From: Deminuibacter sp966424055
GTDB taxonomy: Bacteria; Bacteroidota; Bacteroidia; Chitinophagales; Chitinophagaceae
DNA length: 64,000 bases
NCBI GenBank assembly: GCA_966424055.1
Contig: CBJLMB010000010.1
Span: 96,899-160,898 of the forward strand
Reading direction: 5' to 3'
The notes beneath the pieces were generated by a model that saw only the letters and a list, made by a program, of their open reading frames with translations, made no database searches and was not told where the DNA came from. Shown in pieces: positions 8,936-17,948 of this stretch. Made by a program: the position numbers and the translations under genes. Numbering within the stretch: position 1 is the stretch's first letter; the number at the start of each line of letters is the position of its first letter.

Positions 8936-11560
8936 CTAACTTATTTTTGGTTGAGTGAAATAATGAATAGTGTTATAAATATTCAGGAATTTACTAACCC
9001 TGATCTTAAAGGGTGTTTGCTTGCGTATGTTTTGAACAAATGGCCTGTAAAACTGTGCCACAGTTGCTTCTTCTGTATTGGTGAATGGTAAGGTGCTGTA
9101 TTTCTGTTTCTGGTAAACCTGGTTAAAAGCAGAAAAATCAGTTCCAAACCTGGCATCAATAAATTGTGCATACTGTTGTGGCCCCTGCTGGTTGCGGTAA
9201 TAACCCAGCTGGTTAAGGTAATACATGGCGGCGCGGTACTGGTGATACAACCGGCTGCTGGTATTGCGTGACGATTTTGCCCGCTGGTGCAGGTATTGCC
9301 AAATGAGCCAGGGACTTATAAATACCAGCAGCACCACAACGCCTATTACGATCAGGGTAACCCAGAGCGCCTTGATCCAGTCAACAGGCTGGGTAGATTC
9401 AAACAGGTCTTTTTTCTTGGACGGTGGGGCTTTCTCTTCCTCGATAATTTTTATTTCATCAACCGGTGTGGGCTTGGGTATCCGCTTCAGTACTGAATTG
9501 ATATTGTCCTGTGGCTGTGGCTGCATGTTTTTAAGCGCCTCGGCAAAAGAGGCTGCAGTGATATGCATGTCTTTCTGCAGTGCAGATAACCGTACCGTTC
9601 CCGTATCTGTTGATACGGTGGCCAGTGATGCATCCACATTCAGCGTGGCTGGTTCTGTGGTTTCATAATTCTGGTCGTGGAACAACAGTTTTTCTACTGT
9701 CATCTGCAGTTTTTTAGCGGTGGTATCAACGCTGATCACTTTGCCATCAGCTACCAGGTAGGCCTGTTGCATATTCAGTGGCGGTGTGCCATCGGGCTGG
9801 GGCGACTGCTGTGCTTCCTGGTCGGGTACGGTAGTGTCGAAATCTATCCAGCCATAACCCGGAAAATACACCTGCACCCAGGCATGCGCCTGATCTTCAT
9901 AAAACCAGTACCAGCCCGGGTTTTTACTGCTGCGGTCCACGGTAAGAAAACCTGCTGCAACGCGTGAGGGAATGCCCAGTGCACGCAGCAGGAACAGCGT
10001 GGCGCCGGCAAAATAGGCGCAGTAACCCTTCCTGTTTTCAAAAAGAAAATAAGTGAGTTTATTGGCGCTGGGCAAACCCGGAATGCCAGGGTTGTTGGAG
10101 TATTTGTACAAGGGCTGTCCAAACTCATCCTTACCCAGGAAATAATCACGTATGGCAATGATTTTGTCTACCGGTGTTTGTGCATTTTTAGTGATCTGCT
10201 GTGCCAGTGCCCTGATGCGGTCATATTCCGGGTCTTTGGGCATGAAGGTGTAGTACTTCATAAAGGCATCATCAATACCTGAAAAATTCGTTACCTGCCG
10301 CAACACATCGAAACGTTGCTGCTGAAAGCTCTCCAGCATCTGGTTGCCGGCGGGATTGTAAATAAAATATGCGCTGTTCAGGTCGCTCACCCACATTTTG
10401 GCGCGGTAAGCACTTTTGTACTGGTCTTTATAAGCATTTTCCACGGGCAGTGGCTGGCAGAAAAAGGCGGTGGAAGGGGCCACATATTCACTGGGCGACA
10501 GCAATGTTTTGTATATCTCCGCATTCACTATTTTACGGCCTTTGGTAGCCCGGGTGTTCTTGATCACATTGCTATCGGCCTTTGCAAAATACAGCGGTAT
10601 TTTAGATGGGTCGGGCCTGAACAGGTCATTGCTGGGCATCAGGCTGTCTGTTTCAAAGGTCTGTGTCAGTGTGTCAAACTTGGTATAATAGTAAGCGGTG
10701 AAATAAAGGGGGTTGGGTGTTTTGCCATCGGGGAAAAAATTATCCAGCTTGGCAACAAAAACCAGCCGCTTCCCTTTATTAAGCGAGCCGGTAAGCTGGG
10801 TCTGGTCTTTATTGCTGATAGAACCATCACGGTTCTGTTTGGTCATGCTTTCGCTGTTGCTCTTGTTTTTATCGTATTTGGCTTCCGAACCGCCCCATTC
10901 TTTTTCTATCCCTTTAAAATCTTTGTTGAAAATACTGAAGATACCCAGCAGTAATAATGCCATTACCACGGCAAAGCCGGTGATCCTTTTGGTAACAAAC
11001 CAGGCAAAACCCTTCTGGTCTTCATTCATATTGCGTATCAGCTCGGCAGTATAGATAATGTAAACTGCATAAGCCAGCACCGGTATAAAAGCGCTGATAA
11101 GCGCGGCGGCGGTAATGGTACCCGTTTTGCTCACCACTACTATCTGCAGCGCCAGCAGGAACAAAGACCAGAACACCGTATAATACCTCGACCGGGAAAA
11201 ACCATAACCGGTAACCCAGCCTAACGAAAATAAAATAGCAAAAAGCAAAAATTGTATTGTGGCAAAAAAAGTATCAAATTCCCCCACCGTAATGCGTCCC
11301 GTTATTTTATAACCGATATAATAAAACAGGAACAACACTGCTGCCGTTGTAATAAACCTGAATCGGTAGCTATAAAACAACGTTGCGGTTACCAGGCCTG
11401 CGGTTACATACAACCCCTGCTTTTGCCAGTCATTACGCAGTATGGCGTAATAATGGTTTACATTCCATAAAAGATAAAACGCCAGCAGCGCGGTGGGCAA
11501 TACCAGCAGCAGCAACTGGGCTGTTACTTTTTTCCAGCTATGTACTTTTCCTATCTTCAT
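8936..11560 (-). CDS. Transglutaminase-like membrane protein (TgpA-type)
   Basis: An 874-residue membrane protein with a transglutaminase-like core. Seen: six or more N-terminal membrane helices (about residues 10-215), a long extracytoplasmic region, and the transglutaminase core around residues 500-600 with the catalytic Cys in GYCAYFAGATLFLLRALGIP, His in DQAHAWVQVYFPG and Asp in GWIDFDTT. A further helix near residue 735 (LWVTLIVIGVVVLLVFISP) is followed by a DUF4129-like cytoplasmic tail. The layout is that of TgpA/DUF3488 proteins that partner MoxR and DUF58. The catalytic triad is complete, so protease or crosslinking activity in the periplasm is likely; the natural substrate is unknown. 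Its start codon abuts the DUF58 stop codon. Confidence 0.88.
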   Translation of the reverse strand: MKIGKVHSWKKVTAQLLLLVLPTALLAFYLLWNVNHYYAILRNDWQKQGLYVTAGLVTATLFYSYRFRFITTAAVLFLFYYIGYKITGRITVGEFDTFFATIQFLLFAILFSLGWVTGYGFSRSRYYTVFWSLFLLALQIVVVSKTGTITAAALISAFIPVLAYAVYIIYTAELIRNMNEDQKGFAWFVTKRITGFAVVMALLLLGIFSIFNKDFKGIEKEWGGSEAKYDKNKSNSESMTKQNRDGSISNKDQTQLTGSLNKGKRLVFVAKLDNFFPDGKTPNPLYFTAYYYTKFDTLTQTFETDSLMPSNDLFRPDPSKIPLYFAKADSNVIKNTRATKGRKIVNAEIYKTLLSPSEYVAPSTAFFCQPLPVENAYKDQYKSAYRAKMWVSDLNSAYFIYNPAGNQMLESFQQQRFDVLRQVTNFSGIDDAFMKYYTFMPKDPEYDRIRALAQQITKNAQTPVDKIIAIRDYFLGKDEFGQPLYKYSNNPGIPGLPSANKLTYFLFENRKGYCAYFAGATLFLLRALGIPSRVAAGFLTVDRSSKNPGWYWFYEDQAHAWVQVYFPGYGWIDFDTTVPDQEAQQSPQPDGTPPLNMQQAYLVADGKVISVDTTAKKLQMTVEKLLFHDQNYETTEPATLNVDASLATVSTDTGTVRLSALQKDMHITAASFAEALKNMQPQPQDNINSVLKRIPKPTPVDEIKIIEEEKAPPSKKKDLFESTQPVDWIKALWVTLIVIGVVVLLVFISPWLIWQYLHQRAKSSRNTSSRLYHQYRAAMYYLNQLGYYRNQQGPQQYAQFIDARFGTDFSAFNQVYQKQKYSTLPFTNTEEATVAQFYRPFVQNIRKQTPFKIRVSKFLNIYNTIHYFTQPKIS

Positions 11561-12931
11561 TTAGATCAAAACGGGCTTTTGATATTTTTCCAATAACTGT
11601 TTTAATTTTTTCTCGTTGGCCAGCAGTTTACCCCTGAGCAGGGAAAGGCTCCAGGCGGTTTTATACCTGGCCATATCATTCTGCTCATTTTTTACAAACA
11701 ACCACTGCAGCCAGTCGCCGATATGCTGTTTTTTCAGGCTGTCGGAGAGACTTACGAATACAAAAACTATCTCGTAGCCATATTGTTCAACCAGCTTGCT
11801 TACCTGTTCTGCATCACTGAAGGATGAAATAAAAAGTATAGCTGTTTCGCTGGGACGGATATAAGATGATAAGGGTTTGTCTGTCTGCCATTTGCTGGTG
11901 CTGATATTGTATTGCACCGCCTGCCTGGCATCGGCAGTGGCCTGCTGGGCCAGCGGCTGGTCGGGTACATAACGCACTTCCAGCCCCTGCTGTTCCAGTT
12001 CACGGTAGGCATTCCAGATCACTGTTTTGTAGTGATTGAGAAAAGGAACATTGGCCACTTCATTACCGGCAATATCAAAGTCGGTGTAAAAAGAAGCATA
12101 CATATAAATATGTGATGCATAGGGATCGAGTATTTCCGGTGTGCGCACTACCAGCTCTTTGTTCTTGGCATAGATCTTCCATACAATCCTCCTCACATCA
12201 TCATGGTTCTCGAAATTCTTGTAGTTGAGGTACTCGCCTTCTATCTTTTTTAATTCTTCAATACGGGTATTGGTATCTTCTGTTTTGCGCGGTGAGGCAT
12301 TCAGCACTTTGCTTTTCAGCTGTACTGGCTGGGTATAAAAATGGTTACTGCAGGGTACAGCCAGTGTGAATGAAAAGAACTGGAAAAAATCTTCAAAATA
12401 AAAAATAGCCTTTTGTATCGTGTATTCTTTTATTTCAGGAAGTGCCCACTGGTAGGTGCCGTCGATGGTGGTGCTGAATATTTTTTTGTGCGAGGTTTCC
12501 ACTACAGAAAACTTCCGGGAAAAATGTATTTCGTCATACTGCAGGCGTATTTTAACAAAGCCCAGCAGTGGTTTTAATACCGGGTGGATACGCAGGTGAA
12601 TAAGTTGTTGCTGCTGTTTGTGGTTCAGCCTGGCGGCAGAATCGATGGTGAAGCTGACTTTCCCTTTCTTTTTCTGCCATAAAAGAAAAACAAAGGATAC
12701 CAGCACCGTAAGCAATGCAAACCCTACCAGTACGGCAATAAAAAAAACGGCTACCTGGATGAGTAACACAAAAATGTCGTAAAAAGAAGTGCCGGGTATC
12801 CGTTGCTGCCGGCGCAGCCATTCAAGTACCAGTACGGCCATCACGCAGAATACTACGAAGTACCAGGTTAGCGGTAAACGATATCCAAGCATCTGCAACC
12901 ATCGCCTGCTATTTTTCCAGTGTTTCTCCAT
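11561..12931 (-). CDS. DUF58 domain-containing membrane protein
   Basis: A 456-residue protein: two N-terminal membrane helices (about residues 18-35 and 45-80), a beta-rich middle, and a DUF58 domain with the family signature DDVRRIVWKIYAKNKELVVR near residue 240, followed by a von Willebrand A-like fold. DUF58 proteins occur next to MoxR and transglutaminase genes throughout bacteria; their biochemical role is poorly known. First gene of a four-gene minus-strand operon; the following gene starts directly at its stop codon (TAA-ATG). In the 404-bp region upstream, a GGATATTGA / TCAATATCC inverted repeat starts 25 bp before its start. Confidence 0.88.
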   Translation of the reverse strand: MEKHWKNSRRWLQMLGYRLPLTWYFVVFCVMAVLVLEWLRRQQRIPGTSFYDIFVLLIQVAVFFIAVLVGFALLTVLVSFVFLLWQKKKGKVSFTIDSAARLNHKQQQQLIHLRIHPVLKPLLGFVKIRLQYDEIHFSRKFSVVETSHKKIFSTTIDGTYQWALPEIKEYTIQKAIFYFEDFFQFFSFTLAVPCSNHFYTQPVQLKSKVLNASPRKTEDTNTRIEELKKIEGEYLNYKNFENHDDVRRIVWKIYAKNKELVVRTPEILDPYASHIYMYASFYTDFDIAGNEVANVPFLNHYKTVIWNAYRELEQQGLEVRYVPDQPLAQQATADARQAVQYNISTSKWQTDKPLSSYIRPSETAILFISSFSDAEQVSKLVEQYGYEIVFVFVSLSDSLKKQHIGDWLQWLFVKNEQNDMARYKTAWSLSLLRGKLLANEKKLKQLLEKYQKPVLI

Positions 12932-13335
12932 GCATTGTAATTTAATGGGAGTTTAGGATATTGAGAAATGAGCATCAATTATTTAACCCGATTCAATATC
13001 CCGGATTCCCTTCCCCGGTTCTGAAAAATGAACCTGCCATCTATTTGCTGCCCTTATTCAGTTAAATTAAGCAAAGATGTTTGCCCACTAAAAATCAGCA
13101 CTGCATTTTTAACTGAAACTTTGCGTTCTTTTCAGAATACTTTATCATTCCTATGCCCAAATGCCGCCCGCTTTCTGCAGGCCGGCTAAGTTACGCTATA
13201 TATCAACGGGTTAGATTATCACCCGCCGGTTTCTTCCGGGAGCGGTCCGGGCTTTATTCCATCGGCAAAAATGCAGCCAATACACCGGGGCCGCTTTTTG
13301 AAATATGGCAATATGCTCGTTTCTTTGTCCGGTTT
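12932..13335. other. 404-bp divergent intergenic region
   Basis: Non-coding between the DUF58 operon (minus) and the methyltransferase (plus). It holds an inverted repeat GGATATTGA (12956-12964) / TCAATATCC (12993-13001) with a 28-bp spacer, close to the DUF58 start, which could be an operator. From 13153 the methyltransferase frame is open but the encoded stretch does not look like family sequence. No RNA gene was recognised. Confidence 0.45.
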
Positions 13336-14235
13336 ATGATGGAAAACATTACCTATCAGGCCTGTCCCTGTTGCGGAAGTGCCGGTATTAAACAGGTGCT
13401 CGAAGCTGAAGACTATACTGTGAGCCACGAAATATTCCCCATATGGGAGTGTGGCGCCTGTACTGTGCGCTTTACCCAGCATGTGCCCTCTGCCCAGGCC
13501 ATAGACCGGTATTACCAGTCTGCGGAATATGTTTCTCATTCTGAAACACGCAAAGGACTTGTTAACAGGCTTTATCACATGGTGCGCAGTTATACCCTGC
13601 AGTCGAAAAAAAGGCTGGTACAGGAAGTATCAGGTAAAACGGAAGGAAGCCTGCTGGATATCGGTGCCGGAACAGGCGCATTTGCATCAGTGATGCAGTC
13701 TGCAGGCTGGACGGTTACCGGGCTTGAACCGGATGAAACAGCCCGTAAAAATGCGGAACAATACCACCAGCTTCAGCTGCAAAGCCCCGATACATTATAC
13801 CAGCTGCCCGATGCTGCTTTTGATGTAATTACGCTGTGGCATGTGCTGGAGCATGTGCACGATCTGCACGGTTATCTCGATACCTTTCACCGCATTTTAA
13901 AACCCGGCGGCAGGCTGCTGATCGCTGTTCCCAACTATACCAGCTACGATGCCGTCCTGTATGGCCGTTATTGGGCCGCCTACGATGTGCCGCGCCACCT
14001 CTACCATTTTTCACCGGCAAGTATGCGCCTGCTGGTACAACGGCATGCATTTGCGGTTACCGGTCTTGAACCTATGTGGTTTGACAGCTATTATGTAAGC
14101 ATGCTGAGCGAGCGTTACCAGAACGGTAAAAACAACCTGATACGTGCCTTGCTTAATGGCCGGCGTTCTAATGCCAGGGCCGGTTCTTCCTACGAAAAAT
14201 GCAGTTCGGTGATTTATATTATAGAGAAGAAATAA
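13336..14235 (+). CDS. Class I SAM-dependent methyltransferase with N-terminal zinc-ribbon-like knuckle
   Basis: A 299-residue cytosolic methyltransferase. Seen: an N-terminal cysteine knuckle (CPCCGS ... CGACTVRF) like that in the Methyltransf_13-type group, the SAM-binding motif I LLDIGAGTGAFASVMQ, the acidic VTGLEPDE, motif DVITLWHVLEHVHD, and GGRLLIAVPNYTSYDAVLYG. The start is set at the ATG-ATG pair 13336/13339 (MMENITYQACPCCGS), because the upstream in-frame extension to 13153 is basic, low in hydrophobic order and unlike the family. The acceptor is unknown; relatives often act on lipids, sugars or quinone precursors. It stands alone, with no operon partner. Confidence 0.82.
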   Translation: MMENITYQACPCCGSAGIKQVLEAEDYTVSHEIFPIWECGACTVRFTQHVPSAQAIDRYYQSAEYVSHSETRKGLVNRLYHMVRSYTLQSKKRLVQEVSGKTEGSLLDIGAGTGAFASVMQSAGWTVTGLEPDETARKNAEQYHQLQLQSPDTLYQLPDAAFDVITLWHVLEHVHDLHGYLDTFHRILKPGGRLLIAVPNYTSYDAVLYGRYWAAYDVPRHLYHFSPASMRLLVQRHAFAVTGLEPMWFDSYYVSMLSERYQNGKNNLIRALLNGRRSNARAGSSYEKCSSVIYIIEKK

Positions 14236-14241
14236 AGTGAT

Positions 14242-14274
14242 AGATATTCCATATCTCCAAGATATGGAATATCT
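14242..14274. repeat. 33-nt nested palindrome, copy 1
   Basis: Two perfect 15-nt arms, AGATATTCCATATCT and AGATATGGAATATCT, around the spacer CCA. Each arm is itself a hairpin (AGATAT-TCC-ATATCT and AGATAT-GGA-ATATCT), so the RNA or single strand could fold as one long hairpin or two small ones. An identical copy lies exactly 150 bp on. It is the left end of a 150-bp duplicated block. Confidence 0.9.
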
Positions 14275-14388
14275 GCCCGGTTCTTTATTAAACGTAACCT
14301 CAAACAGCCCCGGCAGTGTTTAGCGGTAATAAAAAACTGCTTTGGGTATCGGCGTAACAATGTCCGTTCAGCAAATCATCCGTTGAAC
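14275..14388 (-). pseudogene. Decayed copy of the 3' end of the glutaminyl cyclotransferase gene
   Basis: On the minus strand this stretch matches the last 110 or so bases of the intact gene (14435-14545) with many substitutions and several single-base indels. Shared words include the antisense of AACCTCAAACAG, CCGGTT(C/T)TTTATT and CCGTTCAGCA. The reading frame is broken: the end corresponding to the TGKQWPALFEVKFK tail is spread over different frames. Together with the palindrome it forms a block offset by 150 bp, which points to an old tandem duplication of which only the 3' part remains. Confidence 0.8.
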
Positions 14389-14391
14389 TAT

Positions 14392-14424
14392 AGATATTCC
14401 ATATCTCCAAGATATGGAATATCT
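14392..14424. repeat. 33-nt nested palindrome, copy 2
   Basis: Identical to the copy at 14242: arms AGATATTCCATATCT and AGATATGGAATATCT with spacer CCA. It begins 10 bp beyond the stop codon of the glutaminyl cyclotransferase gene (minus strand), so it may also act as its transcript-end hairpin, although it has no T-tract. Confidence 0.9.
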
Positions 14425-14434
14425 GCCCGGTCCT

Positions 14435-15259
14435 TTATTTAAACTTAACCTCAAACAGCGCCGGCCATTGTTTACCGGTAATAAGAAAACTGTTCTTGGT
14501 ACTGTCATAGGCAATGCCGTTCAGCACATCTTCATCCGGGTCGGGAATGCTGACAGATGTATATTTTTTATCACCCTGCTGAAGAATATCCCGGAAATCT
14601 GCACGGCCTTCCACCCGCCCTGTTGATGGATTGATCTTCAGGATATAGTTGGTGAGGTATTTATTGGCATAAACAAAACCGTTCACATATTCCAGCTCGT
14701 TCAGGTTGTCTACCGGGCCATAATTGTCTGTTACCCCTACTATTTTCCTGATCTGGAAAGACGATGGATCCACATAATACAGGTTAGAGCTGCCTTCGCT
14801 TAGTATCAGGTTCTGGCCATCATGGGTAATACCCCAGCCATCGTGCGCCCAGTCAAATTCCTGTATCTTTTTAAAAGTAGCTACGTCATATACATATACT
14901 TTGTGGGTTTTCCAGGTAAGCTGGTATATTTTATTGCTGAAGATGGTAATGCCTTCTCCAAAATCTTCCTTGGGAATGAACAATTCTTTTTCGGCTTTGC
15001 CGCTTTCCAGGTTCACTTTGGCCAGTTTGCTGAAACCTTCGCGACCGGTGCCCTCATACAGGCTGTTGTTATACCAGATAAGCCCCTGGGTATAGGATGA
15101 AGTATCGTGCGGGTAGGTTTTGATGAGCTCATATGACAGGGCCGCAGGTGCAGCAATTGCAGGTGTATTGTTGCTGTCGTTGTTGTCTTCTTCCTTGGGT
15201 TTGTCGTTGTTACAGGCAAAAAGTAACAGCGCAAGTACAGAAACGCAATATTTTTTCAT
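14435..15259 (-). CDS. Glutaminyl-peptide cyclotransferase (glutamine cyclotransferase family), lipoprotein
   Basis: A 274-residue exported enzyme of the PF05096 beta-propeller family that turns N-terminal glutamine of peptides into pyroglutamate. Seen: lipoprotein signal MKKYCVSVLALLLFAC with the lipobox Cys at residue 16, a short acidic linker, then propeller blades with the family words TQGLIWYNNSLYEGTGREGF, KVYVYDVATFKKIQEFDWAHDGWGITHDG (split over two strands), and NELEYVNGFVYANKYLTNYI. The acidic linker after the Cys suggests outer-membrane or surface export. Bacteroidota T9SS cargo and secreted proteins are often pyroglutamylated, so envelope protein maturation is a likely role. A decayed copy of its 3' end lies directly downstream. 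Confidence 0.9.
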   Translation of the reverse strand: MKKYCVSVLALLLFACNNDKPKEEDNNDSNNTPAIAAPAALSYELIKTYPHDTSSYTQGLIWYNNSLYEGTGREGFSKLAKVNLESGKAEKELFIPKEDFGEGITIFSNKIYQLTWKTHKVYVYDVATFKKIQEFDWAHDGWGITHDGQNLILSEGSSNLYYVDPSSFQIRKIVGVTDNYGPVDNLNELEYVNGFVYANKYLTNYILKINPSTGRVEGRADFRDILQQGDKKYTSVSIPDPDEDVLNGIAYDSTKNSFLITGKQWPALFEVKFK

Positions 15260-15386
15260 TTGTTTGTATTATCGATTTGTTTTCCCTGAGGGTTGAGGAA
15301 CGGCTATACTGATGATGCTCTGGTGCCCTGCACCCTTTGTTCAAAGGAAGCAAAAATAAGGGTTCGGCCCAAAAACGGCGAACTGT

Positions 15387-16523
15387 TCAGGCCTGGTTTA
15401 AAGTTGCTGAAGCCATCTGTTCGCCTATTACCGGTGAAAGTGCCACCCCCATGCCATTGCAGGCATTCACCATCCACACACGCGGGTACAACTGGGTGAT
15501 CAGCGGTTTTTTGTCGGGGGTAAAACCCATGATACCACTCCAGCGCTGGTCTATGGCAAGCGGCTGGCCGGTGATGAAATGCCTGGCTAAAAATGATTCC
15601 AGTGCATCTTGGATAATTGCACTTACTGAAATATGGGTGGTGGTTTCTGCCTCAATAGCCAGGTTGCGTGCGCCGCCCAGTAAAATGCGGTTGCCCAGGT
15701 TCCTGAAATAATAAAAACCTTCTTCAAAATGAAAGGTGCCGCGCAACTTTAATCCTTCAACCGGGTGGGTAAGTAATATCTGGCCGCGGCCGGGTTGTAC
15801 CGCTGCTTCGGGAAACAATTCAGGTGTAAATGCATTCATACAGCTGATCAGTTGCGTGGCGCTGAACCGGAGCTGTGCCGTGGTGCTAAGCGCTACATGG
15901 TTCTCCCTGGGTTCGTAACCATTTACAGCAATACCTGTAAGCAGTTCCACACCCATTGAGCGTACCAGCTGCATCAGTGCCTGTACCAGTTTGCCACTGT
16001 GCAGGCCACCTTCCAGCCGGTTGAACACCAGGCCGTCAAATCCTTTTAAGCCAAGTGCAGGCAGCAGTTCCGGCGCCGGACTGAATACGGTTGCCTGCCC
16101 GGTTACTTCCTGCAAACCTTTGTTCAGCTGACCAAGCTGCTGGTAAATTTCATCAACCCGGTGAAGCGAGTTGCTCAGGCATTCATATCCGCCGCAGGCA
16201 TCAAAGCCGATCACCTGGTCGGCAAACAGCTGTCTTATTTTCGCCATACCCCTGTAACGCATACCTGCAATGCGGAGCATTTCTGCTTCACCCATTACAG
16301 CGGCATCGTGCAGCAATTCAGAAGGGCTGCCAAAGCAGGCGAAGCCTGCATTGCGGGTAGAGGCGCCATGGGGCACCGGTGCTTTTTCCAGGATCAGCAC
16401 AGAAAGGGAGGGGCGCAGTTGTTTCAGCGCATAGGCACACCATAAGCCCTGCAAGCCTGCTCCTATGATGATCACATCCCTATGGGCATAAAAACTTGTT
16501 TTCTCCCAGAATGAAATTTCCAT
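15387..16523 (-). CDS. FAD-dependent oxidoreductase, DadA/glycine oxidase-like
   Basis: A 378-residue flavoprotein of the DAO family (D-amino acid dehydrogenase, glycine or sarcosine oxidase group). Seen: FAD-binding Rossmann motif VIIIGAGLQGLWCAYALKQL at the N-terminus, LEKAPVPHGASTRNAGFACF (the S-x-R-N-x-G pattern that contacts FAD), a central ATQLISCMNAFTPELFP, and a C-terminal QRWSGIMGFTPDKKPLI with NACNGMGVALSPVIG. The family uses amines or amino acids as substrate; which one is unknown. It follows the cyclotransferase gene in the same direction, 127 bp upstream of it, so co-expression is possible but not clear. Confidence 0.85.
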   Translation of the reverse strand: MEISFWEKTSFYAHRDVIIIGAGLQGLWCAYALKQLRPSLSVLILEKAPVPHGASTRNAGFACFGSPSELLHDAAVMGEAEMLRIAGMRYRGMAKIRQLFADQVIGFDACGGYECLSNSLHRVDEIYQQLGQLNKGLQEVTGQATVFSPAPELLPALGLKGFDGLVFNRLEGGLHSGKLVQALMQLVRSMGVELLTGIAVNGYEPRENHVALSTTAQLRFSATQLISCMNAFTPELFPEAAVQPGRGQILLTHPVEGLKLRGTFHFEEGFYYFRNLGNRILLGGARNLAIEAETTTHISVSAIIQDALESFLARHFITGQPLAIDQRWSGIMGFTPDKKPLITQLYPRVWMVNACNGMGVALSPVIGEQMASATLNQA

Positions 16524-16750
16524 TATGGAAAGTTACAGCTGTTATGGCGCGTCCCATACTAAATTTTCGTTCAGCAGCCGCCGGCAGTATATACCAAAAA
16601 AGAAGCCGGTTTAACACCTTTGCCAGTCACCCGATTTACCGGTAATAGTTTCCCGCTATTTTTAGGGTAGCCTATACGTGAAATAAGCAGTTGGCCGATA
16701 AAAAACCGTGTTGCGGCGTTCTGCTGGTTTTCTGTTCAGATGCATGGCCG

Positions 16751-16758
16751 TATTTTTG
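16751..16758 (+). promoter_or_regulatory. Bacteroidota -7 promoter element (TATTTTTG)
   Basis: Matches the TAnnTTTG consensus of the Bacteroidota primary sigma factor, 32 nt before the DUF4197 start at 16791. No clear -33 TTTG partner was seen. Confidence 0.45.
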
Positions 16759-16790
16759 CAATACTTCACATCAATTATACCCGACAACGT

Positions 16791-17582
16791 ATGAAAAAAA
16801 TCATTTTGTTATTTGTTTTTACCGGAGGCATTACCATATTGACACAGGCGCAGGGACTGGGCGGTTTACTGAAAAAAGTAACCGGGAAGGATACCACCAA
16901 ATCCTCTTCCTCTTCATCCAGATCCAGCGGACTGGGCGGTATTCTGGGAGCATTAGGTGGTGGCGGTAGCAAAGATTCGCTGAGCACTAATGAAGTAGCC
17001 AACGGTTTAAAAGAAGCTTTGAATGTGGGTATCAATAAAGGCACATCCAAATTGTCTGCAGTAGATGGCTTTTTTAAAGATGCAGCCATTAAAATACTGC
17101 TTCCGCCCGAAGCGCAGAAAGTAGAAAAAACACTGAGAAGTGTAGGTATGGGCAAACTGGTTGATGACGCCGTACTGTCTATGAACCGCGCAGCAGAAGA
17201 CGCTGCGAAAAGTGCTGCTCCCATCTTTTTAAATGCAGTTAAGCAGATCACCATCCAGGATGCCTGGAGCATTTTGCGTGGCAGCGATACCGCAGCTACC
17301 GGTTACCTGCGTTCTAAAACCATTTCCCCCTTAACAGAAGCATTCCGCCCCAGTATCGAGAAATCACTGGGCAAGGTGAATGCCACCAGGTACTGGAATG
17401 CCCTGTTCACCGCCTACAACAAAATGCCTTTTGTAAGCAAGATAAATCCCGACCTGAGCGCCTATGTGACTGAAAAAGCCACTTCCGGTATTTTTTACCA
17501 GGTAGGACAGGAGGAAAAGGATATCAGGAAAAACCCGCTTGCCAGAACCACCGATCTGCTGAAAAAAGTATTTGCCAAATAA
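16791..17582 (+). CDS. DUF4197 domain-containing exported protein
   Basis: A 263-residue protein: signal peptide MKKIILLFVFTGGITILTQAQ, a serine-rich low-complexity linker (KSSSSSSRSS), glycine-rich LGGILGALGGGGS, then the DUF4197 helical domain starting LSTNEVANGLKEALNVGINK and ending LARTTDLLKKVFAK. The domain occurs in many Bacteroidota and Proteobacteria as a periplasmic protein of unknown function. The start at 16791 gives the signal peptide; an upstream ATG at 16740 lies before the promoter-like TATTTTTG and is not used. Monocistronic as far as can be seen. Confidence 0.87.
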   Translation: MKKIILLFVFTGGITILTQAQGLGGLLKKVTGKDTTKSSSSSSRSSGLGGILGALGGGGSKDSLSTNEVANGLKEALNVGINKGTSKLSAVDGFFKDAAIKILLPPEAQKVEKTLRSVGMGKLVDDAVLSMNRAAEDAAKSAAPIFLNAVKQITIQDAWSILRGSDTAATGYLRSKTISPLTEAFRPSIEKSLGKVNATRYWNALFTAYNKMPFVSKINPDLSAYVTEKATSGIFYQVGQEEKDIRKNPLARTTDLLKKVFAK

Positions 17583-17948
17583 AAAAGCCACATTGCTGTG
17601 GCAGGTGTTGCTGATAGGTTATATAATTGTAAATAACTCCTTTTCAGGAGCATAGCGGGTAATTATTGCATTGGTTTCCCGGCCTGACAGCCTCTCTCTA
17701 AGACATCAGGGAGGGCTGCTGGTTTAATACTTTGAAAAAATCGGCGAAATTTAATTTTATATGGGCCAATGCCTCTAATGGCAATTATTCCTGTATTCGA
17801 TACTATCATGAAAATTTTGCATGAGCTCTGTGCAAGCACGGGGTATTGTACTTTTGGGGCCTGTAACCGGGTACCCTGAAGAACTGTTCTTATTGGGGAA
17901 CAGACAGCCGGAACATTACAGATCATTGAAAAAGACAAAAACGAAGAG
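17583..17948. other. 366-bp intergenic region
   Basis: Non-coding. It holds a short hairpin right after the DUF4197 stop (GCCACA-TTGC-TGTGGC, 17587-17602, no T-tract), a CTCCT/AGGAG hairpin near 17638-17651, an imperfect stem around 17689-17717, and a TAnnTTTG promoter at 17849. No known riboswitch class or RNA gene was recognised. Confidence 0.4.
17849..17856 (+). promoter_or_regulatory. Bacteroidota -7 promoter element (TACTTTTG)
   Basis: Fits TAnnTTTG and lies 92 nt upstream of the MFS transporter start, implying a leader of about 85 nt if used. No convincing -33 element. Confidence 0.4.

Noticed and set aside
17638..17720. Hairpins before the MFS gene as a riboswitch
   Set aside because: The stems are short and imperfect and do not match any class that I can recognise by consensus; the TAnnTTTG promoter of the gene lies downstream of them.
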